Program-made: the position numbers and the translations under genes
Source of the DNA: an uncultured Ruminococcus sp.
GTDB taxonomy: Bacteria; Bacillota; Clostridia; Oscillospirales; Ruminococcaceae
Assembly: GCA_946540705.1 (NCBI GenBank)
Contig: CAMNJD010000447.1
Location: 1 to 8,038 of the forward strand
Reading direction: 5' to 3'
DNA: 8,038 nt
In this document: positions 6,868 to 8,038 of the stretch, piece by piece
Layout of the letters: every line of letters starts with the position of its first letter
Position numbering within the stretch: the first letter of the stretch is position 1
Notes under the pieces: generated by a model
Told to the model about the DNA's origin: nothing
Databases searched by the model: none
What the model saw: only the letters and a program-made list of their open reading frames with translations

Positions 6868-7841
6868 CCCTGATACCTTTTGAGCTGCGGGAGCGGCACA
6901 GTGCCGAGGATCTCCTCAAGAATCTGCTCGGCACGGATATTTTCGGTTTTCGCGCGCGCACTGAGCAGCACTCTGTGCGCAAAGGTTTCCATCGCGATCA
7001 CGCGGATATCATCGGGGATCACATAATCTCTGCCGCGGACGAGCGCTGTCGCCTTTGCTGCGGCACAGAGTGCGAGCGAGCCGCGGGGGCTGACGCCGAG
7101 CTTCAGCATCGGGTGACGGCGGGTCGCGGCGGAAAGCTCCGCGATATAGCGCAGGATCGCCTGATCGACATAGACCTGCGCGGCAGTCTCCTGAAGCATC
7201 ATCAGCTCCTGCCGGGTCACGACCGGCTCAAGGCGGTCGATCGGGTTGCCGTCCGTGCGGGCGAGGAGAATCTGCACCTCGCTCTCCAGATCGGGATAGC
7301 CCATATGCAGTCTCAGCATAAAGCGGTCGAGCTGCGACTCCGGGAGCATCTGCGTACCGACAGAGCCCGCCGGGTTCTCGGTTGCGAGCACGCAGTAGGG
7401 CTGCGGAAGCCGATAGGTCACGCCGTCAACCGTAACAGCGCCCTCCTCCATGAGTTCAAGCAGCGCCGACTGCGATTTCGGCGATGTACGGTTGATCTCA
7501 TCGGCAAGCAGCAGATTGCAGAAGGCAGCGCCCTCCTTGAACTGCATCATGCCGGTCTCCTTCTGATAAACGGAGAAGCCCGTGACGTCACTCGGCAGCA
7601 CATCCGGCGTAAACTGGATCCGGCGGTAATCAAGGCCGAGGGTCTTTGCAAAGGCAAGCGCCAGGGTTGTCTTGCCGACGCCGGGCATGTCCTCCAGCAG
7701 CACATGTCCCTTTGCGAGCATGGCCAGCAGCACCTTCAGGATGATCATATCTTTGCCGACCACGACACTCTGCACGGCATGGAGAATATCCTGCGAATAT
7801 GCAGCGGCGTCGCGGGCGGTCATAACTTTCGACTGATTCAT
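6864..7841 (-). CDS. MoxR-family AAA+ ATPase
   Basis: This is a 325-residue cytoplasmic protein, the usual MoxR length. Motifs in order are: Walker A EDMPGVGKTT (50-59, Lys57), the family motif TPDVLPSDVTG (78-88), Walker B LLLADEINR (110-118, Asp114 and Glu115), sensor 1 ATENP (153-157), an arginine-finger region LPESQLDRF (166-174) and sensor 2 GVSPRG (249-254). These are all intact, so the enzyme should bind and hydrolyse ATP as a hexamer. MoxR ATPases act as chaperones that activate or assemble partner proteins; here the partners are presumably the two membrane proteins encoded next. The start at 7841 is chosen because AGGAG lies seven bases upstream. The frame is open to 8003, but that extension does not resemble MoxR and crosses palindromic DNA. 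It is the first gene of the operon and overlaps the next by four bases. Confidence 0.96.
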   Translation of the reverse strand: MNQSKVMTARDAAAYSQDILHAVQSVVVGKDMIILKVLLAMLAKGHVLLEDMPGVGKTTLALAFAKTLGLDYRRIQFTPDVLPSDVTGFSVYQKETGMMQFKEGAAFCNLLLADEINRTSPKSQSALLELMEEGAVTVDGVTYRLPQPYCVLATENPAGSVGTQMLPESQLDRFMLRLHMGYPDLESEVQILLARTDGNPIDRLEPVVTRQELMMLQETAAQVYVDQAILRYIAELSAATRRHPMLKLGVSPRGSLALCAAAKATALVRGRDYVIPDDIRVIAMETFAHRVLLSARAKTENIRAEQILEEILGTVPLPQLKRYQG

Positions 7842-7848
7842 GTTTGTA

Positions 7849-7853
7849 CTCCT
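7849..7853 (-). promoter_or_regulatory. Ribosome binding site fixing the MoxR start
   Basis: AGGAG on the minus strand lies seven bases before the ATG at 7841. It outranks the upstream in-frame ATG at 8003, whose flank is incomplete in this window. The 16-bp palindrome at 7864-7879 ends ten bases upstream of this site, so a structure or bound protein there could affect translation. Confidence 0.8.
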
Positions 7854-7863
7854 GTCTCTTTTG

Positions 7864-7879
7864 CGATCTGCGCAGATCG
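7864..7879. promoter_or_regulatory. Perfect 16-bp palindrome in the MoxR leader, candidate operator
   Basis: CGATCTGCGCAGATCG is a perfect palindrome placed 22 bases before the MoxR start codon. It holds two GATC sequences flanking TGCGCA. A perfect dyad without a loop suits a dimeric DNA-binding protein better than an RNA hairpin. As RNA it could still fold a short stem just upstream of the ribosome binding site. No T run follows, so it is not a normal terminator. Confidence 0.5.
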
Positions 7880-7893
7880 GATTTATTTGGGCT

Positions 7894-7922
7894 AATAAAG
7901 ATTTGGGTGGATTCTCGCACAA
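7894..7922 (-). promoter_or_regulatory. Possible weak promoter for the MoxR operon
   Basis: On the minus strand TTGTGC (7922-7917) and TTTATT (7899-7894) are separated by 17 bases, with three of six and four of six consensus matches. Transcription would begin near 7887, just before the 16-bp palindrome. The match is poor. An alternative -10 (TATAAG, 8024-8019) lies nearer the window edge, where its -35 cannot be seen. Confidence 0.25.
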
Positions 7923-7942
7923 AAAAGGCGGTTTAGAACGGT

Positions 7943-7966
7943 AAAATAGCTTCGCGATGCTATTTT
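7943..7966. repeat. 24-bp near-perfect palindrome upstream of MoxR
   Basis: AAAATAGC (7943-7950) pairs with GCTATTTT (7959-7966), and the central TCGCGA (7952-7957) is itself palindromic on the same axis. Only the T/T pair at 7951/7958 breaks the symmetry, so 22 of 24 positions are symmetric. The flanking A and T runs would also let it work as a weak bidirectional terminator. It could equally be an operator or part of an intergenic repeat together with the next hairpin. Confidence 0.55.
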
Positions 7967-7970
7967 GAAT

Positions 7971-8001
7971 GGGGAAAGCAGCCCTACGGGGTACTTTCCC
8001 C
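7971..8001. repeat. 31-base hairpin-forming repeat at the right edge
   Basis: GGGGAAAG (7971-7978) pairs with CTTTCCCC (7994-8001). On the same axis (position 7986) A7980 pairs with T7992, and CCC (7982-7984) with GGG (7988-7990), so 12 of 15 positions pair. It begins four bases after the preceding palindrome. A further TTCCCC (8013-8018) and GGGGAA (8031-8036) repeat the same hexamers just to the right. The cluster looks like an intergenic repeat element cut by the window end; its identity is not known to me. Confidence 0.5.
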
Positions 8002-8038
8002 AAGCCCCAATCTTCCCCTTATAGAACGCTGGGGAATT

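Noticed and set aside
6975..7895. 306-codon plus-strand frame opposite the MoxR gene
   Set aside because: It is an antisense shadow. The minus strand has every AAA+ motif intact.
7842..8003. 54-residue N-terminal extension of MoxR from an ATG at 8003
   Set aside because: It does not resemble MoxR proteins and crosses three palindromes. A good ribosome binding site supports the start at 7841.
1..8038. tRNA, rRNA, CRISPR array, transposase or phage attachment site
   Set aside because: I looked on both strands and saw no repeated spacer pattern, transposase-like protein or cloverleaf.

Overview
The window reads as a moderately GC-rich chromosomal segment of a Gram-positive Clostridia bacterium. 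A Ruminococcus-like (Oscillospiraceae) source is my best guess, from five things: an Rrf2 regulator with a Clostridia-type Cys pattern, an LtaS-type enzyme, a MoxR/DUF58/transglutaminase gene set in the same order as Bacillus subtilis yeaC-yeaD-yebA, a Thr-rich extracellular linker, and consensus SigA-type promoters and Shine-Dalgarno sites. This is inference; no rRNA or other taxonomic marker is present. All five genes lie on the minus strand, so the window is read from right to left.

Layout from right to left. Positions 8038-7842 are non-coding and hold a cluster of palindromes (7971-8001, 7943-7966 and a perfect 16-bp one at 7864-7879). They sit in front of a three-gene operon: MoxR-type AAA+ ATPase (7841-6864), DUF58 protein (6867-5593) and a membrane-anchored transglutaminase-like protein (5600-3045). 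The genes overlap by 4 and 8 bases, which implies translational coupling. Positions 3044-2760 are an AT-rich intergenic region with a good extended -10 promoter and a widely spaced inverted repeat. It precedes an LtaS/sulfatase-fold polyglycerol-phosphate-synthase-like enzyme (2759-912), which ends in a strong intrinsic terminator (903-870). A short gap with a SigA-type promoter (779-751) leads to an Rrf2-family regulator (711-274). Positions 273-1 contain a long stem-loop, probably the Rrf2 terminator, and then a perfect TTGACA-17-TATAAT promoter firing leftward out of the window into an unidentified transcript.

How the genes may work together. MoxR ATPases act as chaperones for partner proteins. 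DUF58 proteins and TgpA-like transglutaminases are their usual partners in a conserved but poorly understood envelope-associated module. The LtaS-like protein would build or decorate an anionic cell-surface polymer, so four of the five genes concern the cell envelope. The Rrf2 protein has three cysteines placed as in Fe-S sensors such as NsrR/IscR. It may control itself and the unseen transcript to its left.

I found no mobile element, CRISPR array, tRNA or rRNA, and no convincing evidence of a wholly new system. The most unexplained sequence is the palindrome cluster at the right edge and the very strong promoter at the left edge.
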